Shown here: piece after piece, positions 26,676 to 36,582 of the stretch
Position numbering within the stretch: position 1 is the first letter of the stretch
How the letters are laid out: each line of letters begins with the position of its first letter
Assembly (NCBI RefSeq): GCF_002980595.1
Contig: NZ_PVLQ01000024.1
Location: forward strand, 1-62,350
DNA length: 62,350 nucleotides
Direction of reading: 5' to 3'
Source of the DNA: Malikia granosa
GTDB taxonomy: Bacteria > Pseudomonadota > Gammaproteobacteria > Burkholderiales > Burkholderiaceae_C
Position numbers and translations under genes: made by a program
The notes under the pieces: generated by a model
Told to the model about the DNA's origin: nothing
What the model saw: the letters and a program-made list of their open reading frames with translations, nothing else
Databases searched by the model: none

Positions 26676-27701
26676 ATGAGCCAGCCTGCTTCCCGTTCCC
26701 GCGCCACCGGGCGCATCACCCTGGCCGACGTGGCCCGGCATGCCGGCGTCAGCCTGATGACCGCCTCGCGCGCGCTGCGCGGCGAGCGCGCGGTCGACCC
26801 GCAGCTGGTCGAGCGCGTCAAGGCGGCGGTCGAGGCGCTGGGCTATCTGCCCGATCCGGCCGCGCGCGCGCTTGCCTCGCGTCACAGCAGCCATGTCACG
26901 GTGCTGATTCCGCTGCTGTCCAACGCCCTGTTCGTCGACCTGCTGGAGGCGGTGCAGCGCACCTTGCGCCCGGCCGGCTACCAGACCCTGATCGGCATCA
27001 CCCACTACGATCCACTCGAGGAGGAGCAGCTGCTGCGCGAGCAACTGCTGCACCGTCCGGCCGGGCTGCTGGTGACCGGGCTCGAGCGCAGCGAGGCCAC
27101 GCGCGCGCTGATCGAGCGCAGCGGCGTGCCTTGCGTGCACCTGATGGACGCCTCCGAACAGCCAGGCCTGCATTGCGTGGGCTTCTCGCAGCAGGACGCC
27201 GGCGCCGCCATGACCCGCCATCTGCTCGATCGTGGCCGCCGGCGCATTGCCTTTGCCGCGGCCCAGCTCGACCCGCGCACCATGCAGCGGCTGGCCGGCT
27301 GGCGGCGCGAGCTCGAGGCGGTCGGCCTGTACCAGCCGACACTCGAATGGCTGGACCCGGCGCCGTCCTCGATCGGCCTGGGCGGTGCGATGTTCGAGCG
27401 CCTGCTGGCGCAGGACCCTGACATCGACGCCGTCTTCTTCAACAACGACGACCTGGCCCAGGGCGCGCTGCTGGCGGCCTTGCGCCTGGGGCTGGCCGTG
27501 CCGGGCCGGGTCGCGGTCGCGGGCTTCAACGACCTGACCGGCAGCGACCAGATGCTGCCGCCCCTGACCACGGTACGCACGCCACGCGCCGAAATCGGCA
27601 GCGCGGCCGCGCGCATGCTGCTGGCCTTGATGGCAGGCCAGCCGGTGGCCAGGCCCTGCGAGGACCTGGGCTACGAGCTGATCGTGCGCGGCAGCAGCTG
27701 A
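26676..27701 (+). CDS. gntR: LacI-family repressor of the gluconate operon (GntR type)
   Basis: A 341-aa LacI-family protein: helix-turn-helix at about residues 17-40 (ITLADVARHAGVSLMTASRA), a hinge helix ending ALASRHSSHV, and a sugar-binding-like effector domain (VFFNNDDLAQGALLAALRLG). Sequence and position match GntR-type repressors, which release DNA on binding gluconate or 6-phosphogluconate. It is divergent from gntK with two palindromic operators in the 186-base gap. The effector is inferred from context. Confidence 0.88.
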   Translation: MSQPASRSRATGRITLADVARHAGVSLMTASRALRGERAVDPQLVERVKAAVEALGYLPDPAARALASRHSSHVTVLIPLLSNALFVDLLEAVQRTLRPAGYQTLIGITHYDPLEEEQLLREQLLHRPAGLLVTGLERSEATRALIERSGVPCVHLMDASEQPGLHCVGFSQQDAGAAMTRHLLDRGRRRIAFAAAQLDPRTMQRLAGWRRELEAVGLYQPTLEWLDPAPSSIGLGGAMFERLLAQDPDIDAVFFNNDDLAQGALLAALRLGLAVPGRVAVAGFNDLTGSDQMLPPLTTVRTPRAEIGSAAARMLLALMAGQPVARPCEDLGYELIVRGSS

Positions 27702-27726
27702 ATGGCTGGCCGTGCGCGGGCAGGCC

Positions 27727-28767
27727 TCAGGGCCGCAGGTCGGTCGAGGGCCGCTGCCAGAGGTTGATGCCGCCGTCGACCGCATGCTGGTCGATCGCCG
27801 CCAGCTCCTCGGCGCTGAAGGCCAGGTTCTGCAGCGCGCCGACCAGCTCGGTGATCTGCTCCGGGCGGCTGGCCCCGATCAGGGCCGAGCTCATCTCGGG
27901 GTGGCGCAGCACCCAGGCCACCGCCATCTGCGCCAGGCTCTGGCCACGCGCCTGTGCGATCCCGTTCAGGGCGCGCACATGGGCCAGGTTCTGCTCGCTC
28001 AGGTGCTCGGCCGTGAACGAGCCGCCGCCGGGACGGTTGATGCGCGCGTCCTGCGGCACGCCAGCCAGGTACTTGCCGGTCAGCAGGCCCTGGGCCAGCG
28101 GGCTGAACGCGATGCAGCCCAGGCCTTGCTGCTCGAGCATGTCGAGCAGATCCTCCTCTATCCAGCGGTTGAGCAGGCTGTAGGAGGGCTGGTGGATCAA
28201 CAGCGGCACGCCCATGGCACGCAGCAACGCGGCGGCCTCGCGCGTCTTGCCGGCCGAGTAGCTGGAGATGCCGACGTAGAGCGCCTTGCCCTGCTGCACC
28301 GCGCTGGCCAGCGCGCCGCAGGTCTCCTCCAGCGGGGTGTCGGGGTCGAAGCGGTGCGAGTAGAAGATGTCGACATAGTCCAGCCCCATCCGCTTGAGGC
28401 TCTGGTCCAGGCTGGCGAGCAGATACTTGCGCGAGCCGCCGCCTTGGCCGTAGGGCCCGGGCCACATGTCCCAGCCGGCCTTGGTCGAGATGATGAGCTC
28501 GTCGCGGTAGGGCTTGAAGTCGCGCCGCAGGTGCTCGCCGAAGTTCGTCTCGGCGCTGCCGTAGGGCGGGCCATAGTTGTTGGCCAGGTCGAAATGGGTG
28601 ATGCCGAGGTCGAAGGCCGTGCGCAGCATCGCGCGCTGGGTCTCGAACGGCGTGCTGTCGCCGAAGTTGTGCCACAGGCCGAGCGTGATCGCCGGCAGCT
28701 GCAGGCCGCTGCGGCCGCAGCGGCGGTAGCTCATGTGGTCGTAGCGCGAGGACGAGGCTGAATACAT
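27727..28767 (-). CDS. Aldo/keto reductase, L-glyceraldehyde-3-phosphate reductase (YghZ) type
   Basis: A 346-aa NADPH-dependent oxidoreductase with the aldo/keto reductase barrel. The catalytic set is visible in THFDLANNYGPPYGSAE (Asp and Tyr), IISTKAGWDMW (Lys) and DIFYSHRFDPDTPLEETCGA (His). The long GWDMWPGPYGQGGGSRKYLL loop is typical of the YghZ/MgrA subgroup, which reduces L-glyceraldehyde 3-phosphate or methylglyoxal. It lies 107 bases downstream of the glucose-type ABC operon on the same strand and may be read with it. It is convergent with the gntR gene. Confidence 0.88.
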   Translation of the reverse strand: MYSASSSRYDHMSYRRCGRSGLQLPAITLGLWHNFGDSTPFETQRAMLRTAFDLGITHFDLANNYGPPYGSAETNFGEHLRRDFKPYRDELIISTKAGWDMWPGPYGQGGGSRKYLLASLDQSLKRMGLDYVDIFYSHRFDPDTPLEETCGALASAVQQGKALYVGISSYSAGKTREAAALLRAMGVPLLIHQPSYSLLNRWIEEDLLDMLEQQGLGCIAFSPLAQGLLTGKYLAGVPQDARINRPGGGSFTAEHLSEQNLAHVRALNGIAQARGQSLAQMAVAWVLRHPEMSSALIGASRPEQITELVGALQNLAFSAEELAAIDQHAVDGGINLWQRPSTDLRP

Positions 28768-28874
28768 CGAGCGTTCTTTCACAAGGATGAGGAGGGCTAC
28801 AGTGTCGCCTCGGCCGGTGCCGAGCTTGCAGCCCTCCGTTTCGTCATCGGTTCGATCGTGGCAGTTGCCGCTTG

Positions 28875-29948
<1,074 letters not shown>

Positions 29949-29958
29949 GATGTCTCCT

Positions 29959-30813
29959 TTATCCCTTGACGGCGCCGGCGGTCAGGCCACGCACGAAAAA
30001 CTTGCCTGCGACGATGTAGACGAACAGCGTGGGCGCGGCGGCGATCAGCGCGGCGGCCATGTCGACGTGGTATTCCTTGACGCTGCTGCTGGTGTTGGCC
30101 AGGTTGTTCAGGCCGACCGTGATCGGCTTGCTGTCGGCGCCCGAGAACACCACGCCGTAGAGGAAGTCGTTCCAGATGTTGGTGAACTGCCAGATCAGGG
30201 TCACGACCAGGATCGGGGTCGACAGCGGCAGCACGATGCGGCAGAAGATCTGCCAGAAGCTGGCGCCGTCGAGCATCGCGGCCTTGATCAGCTCGTCGGG
30301 CAGGCCGACGTAGTAGTTGCGGAAGAACAGCGTGGTCGACGGGATGCCGGCCAGCACATGGACCAGGATCAGGCCCCAGACCGAGCTGGCGATGCCGAGC
30401 CAGCCCAGCACCTGGCTCATCGGCAGCAGCACCACCTGCATCGGCATGAAGACACCGAACAGCATGAAGGCGAACAGGGTCTCGCTGCCGCGGAACTTCC
30501 ACTTCGACAGCACATAGCCGTTGAGCGCGCCGAGCAGGGTCGAGACCAGCACCGCCGGCACCACCGTGACGACCGAGTTCCAGAAGAAGGGCCGCAGGCC
30601 CTCGCACTGCACGCCGGTGCAGGCGCTGCTCCAGGCCTTGCTCCAGGCGTCCAGCGTCGGCGCGCTCGGCAGGCTCAGCAGGTGGCCGACGCGCAGCTGC
30701 TCGGCATCCTTGAGCGAGGTCACGACCATCACGTAGAGCGGGGTCAGGAACCAGGCCGCGAAGACCAGCAGGACGGCCCACAGCAGCAGGCGGTGAAAGG
30801 TGAGTCGGTTCAT
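29959..30813 (-). CDS. gtsC: Glucose/mannose-type ABC transporter permease (GtsC)
   Basis: A 284-aa inner-membrane protein with six helices and the EAA cytoplasmic loop (ELIKAAMLDGASFWQIFCRI) that contacts the ATPase. It ends in FVRGLTAGAVKG, usual for MalG-type sugar permeases. The insertion CTGVQCEGLRPFFWNS in the first periplasmic loop is characteristic of glucose/mannose GtsC proteins. The start at 30813 overlaps gtsB by four bases. Confidence 0.9.
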   Translation of the reverse strand: MNRLTFHRLLLWAVLLVFAAWFLTPLYVMVVTSLKDAEQLRVGHLLSLPSAPTLDAWSKAWSSACTGVQCEGLRPFFWNSVVTVVPAVLVSTLLGALNGYVLSKWKFRGSETLFAFMLFGVFMPMQVVLLPMSQVLGWLGIASSVWGLILVHVLAGIPSTTLFFRNYYVGLPDELIKAAMLDGASFWQIFCRIVLPLSTPILVVTLIWQFTNIWNDFLYGVVFSGADSKPITVGLNNLANTSSSVKEYHVDMAAALIAAAPTLFVYIVAGKFFVRGLTAGAVKG

Positions 30814-31688
30814 CGCTTGGCTCGCAGTTCCGAATAGAGGTAGGGCACGACGATGGCCGCGACGGTGGCCAGCATCACGGTCGCGCTGGCGGCACCGAGG
30901 CCGATCTGGCCGCGCGTGAAGGCATGGGCATACATGAAGGTGGCCGGCAGGTCGGTCGCGAAGCCCGGGCCGCCCGCGGTCAGCGCCATCACCAGGTCGA
31001 AGCTCTTGATCGCCAGGTGGCTGACCACCAGCAGGGTGCTGAAGAACACCGGGCGCAGGCTGGGCAGGATGATGCTCCAGTAGATGCGCGGCAGGCTGGC
31101 ACCATCGACCTGGGCCGCCTTGATGATGGAGTCGTCGATGCCACGCAGCGCCGCCAGGAACAGCGCCATCACGAAGCCCGCGCTCTGCCAGACGCCGGCG
31201 ATCACGACGCAGTAGATCGCCATGTCCGGGTTGATCAGCCAGTCGAAGCTGAAGTTCTCGAAGCCCCACTGGTGCATCAGGTGCTCCAGGCCCAGGCCCG
31301 GGTTGAGCATCCATTTCCAGGCGGTGCCGGTGACGATGAAGGAGATCGCCATCGGGTAGAGGTAGATGGTGCGCAGCAGGCCTTCGCCGCGCACCTTCTG
31401 GTCGAGCAGGACCGCCAGCACCACGCCCACCCCCATCGCGCCGCCGATGAACAGCAGGCCGAATATCGCCAGGTTGACCATGGCGACCCGGAAGCGTTCA
31501 TTGTCGAACAAGGCCTGGTACTGGGCCAGCCCGACGAAGTCGTAGTTGGGCAGGATGCGCGAGGCCGACATCGACAGGTAGCCGTTCCAGGCCATCAGGC
31601 CGTAGATGAACAGCAGCGACAGCAGGAAGCTGGGCGCAACGACCAGCCTGGGCAACCAGGGGCCGGAGGAGCGGGTGGTGGCGGTCAT
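30810..31688 (-). CDS. gtsB: Glucose/mannose-type ABC transporter permease (GtsB)
   Basis: A 292-aa MalF-type permease with six membrane helices and an EAA-type loop (DDSIIKAAQVDGASLPRIYW). An internal TAWKWMLNPGLGLEHLMHQW segment is typical of GtsB. It is four bases from the binding-protein gene and overlaps gtsC. Together they would import glucose or mannose across the inner membrane. Confidence 0.9.
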   Translation of the reverse strand: MTATTRSSGPWLPRLVVAPSFLLSLLFIYGLMAWNGYLSMSASRILPNYDFVGLAQYQALFDNERFRVAMVNLAIFGLLFIGGAMGVGVVLAVLLDQKVRGEGLLRTIYLYPMAISFIVTGTAWKWMLNPGLGLEHLMHQWGFENFSFDWLINPDMAIYCVVIAGVWQSAGFVMALFLAALRGIDDSIIKAAQVDGASLPRIYWSIILPSLRPVFFSTLLVVSHLAIKSFDLVMALTAGGPGFATDLPATFMYAHAFTRGQIGLGAASATVMLATVAAIVVPYLYSELRAKR

Positions 31689-31691
31689 GGC

Positions 31692-32954
31692 TTACTTGGT
31701 CTTGGCGGCGGCGGCGATCTTGGCCTGGGCGGCCGCGACGCTCATCTTGTCGTCGTTCCAGAACTGGCTGACGGCGTCCTGGATCGCGCCAGCCGCGGCG
31801 GCCGGGACTGCCATGCCGTGCGCGACCGAGGGCACCAGAGCGCCGGACTTGGCCGACTCGACGAAGGTGGCGGCGCTGGACTTGGCGCAGTCATCGAACT
31901 TGGCCAGGTCCATGTTCAGCCGCACCGGGATCGAGCCCTTGTTCAGGTTGAACACTTCCTGGAACTGCGGCGACATGATGGCGGCGGCCAGGTCCTTTTG
32001 CGCCTTGACGTTGGCTTCGTTCTTGAGCTTGAACAGCGCGAACGAGTCGACGTTGAAGGTGAAGGCCTTGGCGCTGCCCGGAGCGGCGACGCAGGCGAAG
32101 TCCTTGCCCGGCTTCTTGCCAGCGGCGATGAACTCGCCCTTGGCCCAGTCGCCCATCAGCTGCATGCCGGCCTCGCCCTTGATCACCATCGCGGTGGCCA
32201 GGTTCCAGTCGCGGCCCGGCGCGTTGCGGTCGGTGTAGCTCTTGACCTTCTTGAAGGTCTCGAGCACCTTGGTCATGGTCGGGCCGTTGAGCGCGGCCGG
32301 GTCCAGCTTGACCAGGGCCTTCTGGTAGAACTCCGCGCCACCCAGGCCGAGTGCGACGCTCTCGAAGGTGGTGAAGTCCTGCCAGTTCTGGCCGCCATGC
32401 GCGACCGGGATCACGCCGGCCTTCTTGAGCGCCTCGGCCGCGACGAAGAACTCGTCCCAGTTGCTCGGCAGCTTGGCGCCGGCCTTCTTGAAGGCCTCGG
32501 GATTGGCCCACAGCCAGTTGACGCGGTGCACGTTGACCGGCACCGCGATGTAGTTGCCCTTGTACTTCATCGCGTCGCTGACCACCTTGGGCAGCAGCTT
32601 GTCCCATTGCTCGGCCTTGGCGACATCGTCGATGTTGGCCAGCACGCCTTCGGCCGCCCATTCCTGCAGCGAGGGGCCCTTGATCTGGGCCGCGGCCGGT
32701 GCGTTGCCCGAGACGACGCGCGACTTCAGCACGGTCATGGCGTTGTCGCCACCACCACCGGCGACCGCGAAGTCCTTCCAGCTGTGGCCCTGGGCCTGCA
32801 GCTGCTCCTTGAGCGCGGCGGCCGCCTTGGCCTCGCCGCCGGCGGTCCACCAGTGCAGGACCTCGACCTCGCCGGCCATGGCCGATGCGGCGGCGCAGAC
32901 GGCCAGGGCGGCAACGACGGTGCGCTTGAGGGATGTGACGGTATGGGGATTCAT
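31692..32954 (-). CDS. gtsA: Glucose/mannose-type ABC substrate-binding protein (GtsA)
   Basis: A 420-aa periplasmic protein: signal peptide residues 1-27 (ending SAMA), then a family-1 solute-binding domain. The segments VEVLHWWTAGGEAKAAAALK and PVNVHRVNWLWANPEAFKKA match glucose/mannose-binding proteins such as Pseudomonas GtsA. An AGGAGACAAGAG site precedes the ATG. The first gene of gtsABC-ugpC, it is divergent from a two-component system, an arrangement like gtsA with gltR/gtrS in Pseudomonas. Confidence 0.92.
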   Translation of the reverse strand: MNPHTVTSLKRTVVAALAVCAAASAMAGEVEVLHWWTAGGEAKAAAALKEQLQAQGHSWKDFAVAGGGGDNAMTVLKSRVVSGNAPAAAQIKGPSLQEWAAEGVLANIDDVAKAEQWDKLLPKVVSDAMKYKGNYIAVPVNVHRVNWLWANPEAFKKAGAKLPSNWDEFFVAAEALKKAGVIPVAHGGQNWQDFTTFESVALGLGGAEFYQKALVKLDPAALNGPTMTKVLETFKKVKSYTDRNAPGRDWNLATAMVIKGEAGMQLMGDWAKGEFIAAGKKPGKDFACVAAPGSAKAFTFNVDSFALFKLKNEANVKAQKDLAAAIMSPQFQEVFNLNKGSIPVRLNMDLAKFDDCAKSSAATFVESAKSGALVPSVAHGMAVPAAAAGAIQDAVSQFWNDDKMSVAAAQAKIAAAAKTK

Positions 32955-33015
32955 CTCTTGTCTCCTAGGAAATCGCGCCAGGCTTCCAGGCTGGATGCGG
33001 CCGACGCTCGTTAAT

Positions 33016-33066
33016 GTTTCTGAACGAAACGCCGCAATATTAATTAACCCTGACTGATTTAATATT
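33016..33066. promoter_or_regulatory. Inverted repeats between gtsA and the two-component operon
   Basis: Two dyads lie in the 175-base divergent region: GTTTC-TGAAC-GAAAC (33016-33030) and AATATTAA/TTAATATT (33036-33043 and 33059-33066), in a local AT-rich patch. They are candidate sites for the adjacent response regulator or a sugar repressor and probably overlap the promoters. Confidence 0.4.
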
Positions 33067-33129
33067 CGGTGTAACCCTATGTGCCCTGGCCTGTCCTGCA
33101 GTTACCAGGCCATCCGTTAAGCTCGCCGC

Positions 33130-33810
33130 ATGAAGTTGCTGCTCGCCGAAGACGACCCCATCCTGTCCGATGCCCTGATCGCCCAGCTGCAGAGTGCGGG
33201 CTACGAGGTCGAGCACGCACCCAACGGGGCGGTGGCGCAATACCTGCTCGACAAGCAGGCCTTCGACATCGCGGTGCTCGACATCGGCATGCCCATGCTC
33301 GACGGGCTGAGCGTGCTGCGGCAGCTGCGCCAGAGCGCGCGGCAACTGCCGGTGCTGCTGCTGACGGCGCGCGACGCGCTCGAGCAGCGGGTCGAGGGGC
33401 TGCAGGCAGGCGCCGACGACTATGTGACCAAGCCCTTCGACCTGCCCGAGCTGCTGGCCCGCCTGCAGGCCATCCTGCGTCGGGTGCGGCCCCAGCCGGT
33501 GCCGGCGGCGATCGAATGCCGCCAGCTCCTCCTCGATCCCGAGCGCCGCCGCGCCACGCTGGCGGGAGAGACGCTGGAACTCAGCGGACGCGAGTTCGAC
33601 CTGCTGCAACTGCTGCTGCGCCAGAGCGGCAAGGTCGTGACCAAGGAGGAGATTGCCAAGGCCTGGGGCGCCGAGGGCGGCGAGCCGGGCGGCGGCAACA
33701 CGATCGAGGTCTACATCCACCGCCTGCGGCGCAAGCTCGAGGGCAGCGCGCTGGCCATCCTGACGGTGCGCGGCCTGGGCTATCTGCTCGAGCAGGAAGG
33801 CAACGCCTGA
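33130..33810 (+). CDS. OmpR/TctD-family response regulator
   Basis: A 226-aa regulator: receiver domain at residues 1-115 with acidic pocket EDD (7-9), phospho-acceptor D51 (VLDIGMPMLDG) and K101 (YVTKPF), followed by an OmpR-type winged helix (GREFDLLQLLLRQSGKVVTKEE; NTIEVYIHRLRRKLEG). Its stop overlaps the kinase start by one base (TGATG). Divergent from gtsABC, it probably activates that transporter on sugar availability. Confidence 0.93.
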   Translation: MKLLLAEDDPILSDALIAQLQSAGYEVEHAPNGAVAQYLLDKQAFDIAVLDIGMPMLDGLSVLRQLRQSARQLPVLLLTARDALEQRVEGLQAGADDYVTKPFDLPELLARLQAILRRVRPQPVPAAIECRQLLLDPERRRATLAGETLELSGREFDLLQLLLRQSGKVVTKEEIAKAWGAEGGEPGGGNTIEVYIHRLRRKLEGSALAILTVRGLGYLLEQEGNA

Positions 33811-35246
33811 TGGCGGGGCCGGGGCCCGGGCGCGGGCCCAGCCTGTCGCGTACCCTGCTGCTGTGGGTGCTGCTGCCCCAGCTGGTGCTCTGGATGGCCG
33901 GTGGGGTGGCGGCCTACCGCTTCGCCGCCGGCTACGCCAACGAGGCGATCGATTCCAGCCTGCTGCAGGCCAGCCGTTCGCTGGCGCGCCAGCTCAAGCC
34001 GATCGGGACCGGGCTGCTGATCGACTTTCCCAAGGCGGCACAGGACATCCTCGAGGCCGATCCGGCCGACCCCTTGCTCTACCGGGTCAGCCAGCCGCCG
34101 GGCTTGTTCATACTGGGAAATCCCGGCTTGCCACCGCCGCCGCTGCTCCCGGGCCAGGCCTTGCCGCTGGGCCAGCCCTATTTCTACGATGCCCAGCTGC
34201 CGCTGGCGGGGCGCGAGGAGCAGCGGGTGCGGGTGGTCGCGCTGCACCTGAGCCTGGGCGAAGCGGTCGATGGCCGGCCCCAGACCCTGCTGGTCCAGGT
34301 CGCGCGCAGCCATGCCAACCGCGAGCAGCTGGCGCAGCGCATCCTGGTCGACATGCTGCTGCCGCTCTCGAGCCTGATTTTGCTGATGACGCTGATCGTC
34401 TGGCTCGGCATCCGGGCTGGACTGGCGCCGCTGACGCGCTTGCGCCAGCAAGTCGAGGGCAGGGCGCCGGCCGACCTGGCACCGCTGCAGCTGGATTCGG
34501 CGCCGCGCGAGCTATGGTCGCTGGCCGGCGCGATCAACACCCTGCTGGCCGAGGTGCAGCGCAGCGTGGAGGCACAGAAGCGCTTCATCGGCGACGCCGC
34601 GCACCAGCTGCGTACCCCGCTGGCCGGACTCAAGAGCCAGACCGAGCTGGCGCTGCAGTCGGCCAGCGATCCCGACTTGCGCGCCCGCCTGCAGCGGGTG
34701 CATGAAGGGGCCACGCGCAGCGCCCACCTGGTGTCGCAACTGCTGACCCTGGCGCGCGCCGAGCCCGGGGGCGCCAGCCTGCCGCAGCGGCGCCCGGTTG
34801 AGCTGCTGGCCATGGCCAGGCAGCTCACCGCCGAGCTGGTGCCGCGCGCCCTGCGCGCCGGCATCGACCTGGGGCTCGACGAGACCGCCCTGGCCCCGGT
34901 CCGGGTGCAGGGCGAGGAGCTGCTGCTGCGCGAGGCGCTCTCGAACCTGATCGACAACGCGCTGCGCTATGCCGGCCCGGGAGCCGCCGTCACGGTCGGC
35001 GTCCAGGTCGCCGACGGCTGGGCCTGCCTGAGCGTGGAGGACAACGGTCCTGGCCTGGCCGAGGCGGACCGCGAGCGCGTCTTTGGCCGCTTCGTGCGCG
35101 CGACCGAGGCGGGCAATGGCTGCGGCCTGGGGCTGGCGATCGTCAAGGAGATCGTCGAGCGCCACGACGGCCAGGTCAGCCTGGAGCCGGTCGAGCCGCA
35201 AGGCCTGCGCGTGCGCATCCGCCTGCCGCTGGCGCACGAGCACTGA
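33810..35246 (+). CDS. TctE-family sensor histidine kinase
   Basis: A 478-aa membrane kinase: helix 1 at about residues 15-38, a TctE-type periplasmic sensor domain of about 140 residues, helix 2 at about 181-203, then the phospho-acceptor H265 (GDAAHQLRTPLAGL), N box (NLIDNALRYA), and ATP lid (VEDNGPGL, NGCGLGLAIV). It is co-transcribed with the response regulator. TctE-type kinases sense small carboxylates or sugars; the position next to a glucose-type importer suggests a sugar or sugar-acid signal, possibly via a periplasmic binding protein. Confidence 0.92.
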   Translation: MAGPGPGRGPSLSRTLLLWVLLPQLVLWMAGGVAAYRFAAGYANEAIDSSLLQASRSLARQLKPIGTGLLIDFPKAAQDILEADPADPLLYRVSQPPGLFILGNPGLPPPPLLPGQALPLGQPYFYDAQLPLAGREEQRVRVVALHLSLGEAVDGRPQTLLVQVARSHANREQLAQRILVDMLLPLSSLILLMTLIVWLGIRAGLAPLTRLRQQVEGRAPADLAPLQLDSAPRELWSLAGAINTLLAEVQRSVEAQKRFIGDAAHQLRTPLAGLKSQTELALQSASDPDLRARLQRVHEGATRSAHLVSQLLTLARAEPGGASLPQRRPVELLAMARQLTAELVPRALRAGIDLGLDETALAPVRVQGEELLLREALSNLIDNALRYAGPGAAVTVGVQVADGWACLSVEDNGPGLAEADRERVFGRFVRATEAGNGCGLGLAIVKEIVERHDGQVSLEPVEPQGLRVRIRLPLAHEH

Positions 35247-35309
35247 GCGGGACAACGGCCACCGGCCGCGCCGGCCCGACCATGGCGGGGCCGGCTCGCA
35301 TGCAGGAGA

Positions 35310-35321
35310 GCAAACGTTTGC
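35310..35321. promoter_or_regulatory. GCAAACGTTTGC operator, distal site for porin
   Basis: A perfect palindrome with the central CG of LacI-family operators. It fits the pattern GCAANCGNTTGC shared with 35410-35421 and 52023-52034. It lies exactly 100 bp upstream of the next copy, a spacing that suits looping. Confidence 0.65.
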
Positions 35322-35363
35322 ACTGAATTTCAATAATCTGTTGTTTTTTCGTTGAAAAACACG

Positions 35364-35379
35364 GTTACAAAATGGTAAC
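35364..35379. promoter_or_regulatory. GTTAC/GTAAC palindrome upstream of porin
   Basis: GTTAC-AAAATG-GTAAC is a perfect five-base inverted repeat between the two LacI-type sites. It may be a further regulatory site; the binding protein is unknown. Confidence 0.3.
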
Positions 35380-35407
35380 AACCTGTTTTTTAGGGTTTTC
35401 CCCTCCA

Positions 35408-35423
35408 TGCAAGCGATTGCATG
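35408..35423. promoter_or_regulatory. ATGCAAGCGATTGCAT operator, proximal site for porin
   Basis: A near-perfect palindrome (one mismatched pair) about 115 bases before the porin start codon. It differs from the perfect palindrome at 52021-52036, upstream of the agl operon, by a single base, and sequence on both sides is also similar between the two sites. A LacI-type regulator gene follows the porin. Confidence 0.7.
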
Positions 35424-35537
35424 AATGTTGAAATTCAATCGCTGCCGGTTCCTGGGAGCCCTGTAATGCAGGGACTAGCCTACTCCTGGGAGGCCAGCTG
35501 GCGATTGCCACATCAACAACATTCACTGGAGACCCTA

Positions 35538-36431
35538 ATGTCCAAGACCTTCAAGCTGGCCGCTGCGGCTGCCCTCTGTGCCGCTGCCGCTGTTGCCCAT
35601 GCCGAAGTCAAGTTCGATGCCAACTTCGAAGGCGACACCACCAGCATCAATGCGGCCAGCGACAGCTTCAACTCCGGCGGCCGCATCGAGGTGAACGCGA
35701 ATGCCGAACTGCTCAAGCAGGGCGAGAACTTCGTCAACGCCCGCGCCAGCCTGCTGCTGGGTCTGAATGCTGACTCCACCGTCGACGACGCCTGGATCCA
35801 GTTCGGCAACGCCTCGGCCGACTTCAAGTTCGGCCGCTTCGAAGCCGTCGACCTGTTCCCGGTCGCCAAGGACACCGTGCTGGAACTGGCCGCCCCCGTC
35901 GGCTATCGGGCCAACATCGGCCGTGGCCGCTTCAAGGACGGCCAGTTCCACGGCGCACTGGGCCTGAATGCGGCACCGGGCCTGCGCTTCGAGCTGGGCC
36001 TGATCAACTACAAGGGCGACAAGGTCGGTGTCGTCGAGCAGGTCGTGCGCCCGGTGGTGGTCTACAACACCGGCGACCTGACCCTGCGCGCCGGCTTCGA
36101 ATCGTTCGACAAGGGTGCTGGCAACCAGACCGGCTACGGCCTGTCGGCAGGCTATGCACTGGCCAAGGACGCTGCCGTCAACGTCAACTACGGCAAGAGC
36201 AGCGACCTGGATGCCTCCTCGGTCGGTGCCAACCTGGTCTACGGCCCTGCCGGCATCGGCTACATCCAGGACAAGACCGGTGCGACCAAGATCGATACCG
36301 TCTATGCCGCCTACAGCTTCCCGCTGCTCGGCGTCAAGGGCGCCTTCATCACGCCGGCCATCAGCGTCTCTTCGGGCGACAAGGTGGCCGACAAGACCGC
36401 CCTGCGCGTGCGCCTGAACTACGCCTTCTGA
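35538..36431 (+). CDS. Outer-membrane porin, probably for sugars
   Basis: A 297-aa exported protein: signal peptide residues 1-22 (ending VAHA), then a beta-barrel rich in alternating hydrophobic residues and ending in RVRLNYAF, the C-terminal phenylalanine that guides barrel insertion. It is small for a porin. I do not recognise a named family with confidence; a carbohydrate porin fits the location between a glucose transporter and a LacI regulator, and two sugar-type operators upstream. The start at 35538 follows CTGGAGACCCTA; a longer frame begins within the operator and is rejected. Confidence 0.75.
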   Translation: MSKTFKLAAAAALCAAAAVAHAEVKFDANFEGDTTSINAASDSFNSGGRIEVNANAELLKQGENFVNARASLLLGLNADSTVDDAWIQFGNASADFKFGRFEAVDLFPVAKDTVLELAAPVGYRANIGRGRFKDGQFHGALGLNAAPGLRFELGLINYKGDKVGVVEQVVRPVVVYNTGDLTLRAGFESFDKGAGNQTGYGLSAGYALAKDAAVNVNYGKSSDLDASSVGANLVYGPAGIGYIQDKTGATKIDTVYAAYSFPLLGVKGAFITPAISVSSGDKVADKTALRVRLNYAF

Positions 36432-36498
36432 TCGGCATCGGCCTGGGTCCGCCGTTCACCACGGCGGATCCTGATCCAGTTTTCTCGGGGTGATATTG

Positions 36499-36527
36499 GC
36501 CCGAAGCCTGTGCTTCGGGCTTTTTTT
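36499..36527 (+). terminator. Rho-independent terminator after the porin
   Basis: GCCCGAAGC and GCTTCGGGC form a nine-pair stem with a four-base loop, followed by seven T, 68 bases after the porin stop. It separates the porin from the LacI-type gene. Confidence 0.93.
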
Positions 36528-36582
36528 CGTGGCTTGCCCGCACGGGCCGGACGGGTGCCGTCCAAGTGGAATAATCGTTGCC

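Noticed and set aside
30924-33014. 696-aa plus-strand open frame opposite gtsA and gtsB
   Set aside because: Antisense shadow of two clear transporter genes; no domain and no ribosome site.
35421-35537. N-terminal extension of the porin
   Set aside because: It begins inside the operator and would place residues ahead of the clear signal peptide at MSKTFKLAAAAAL.
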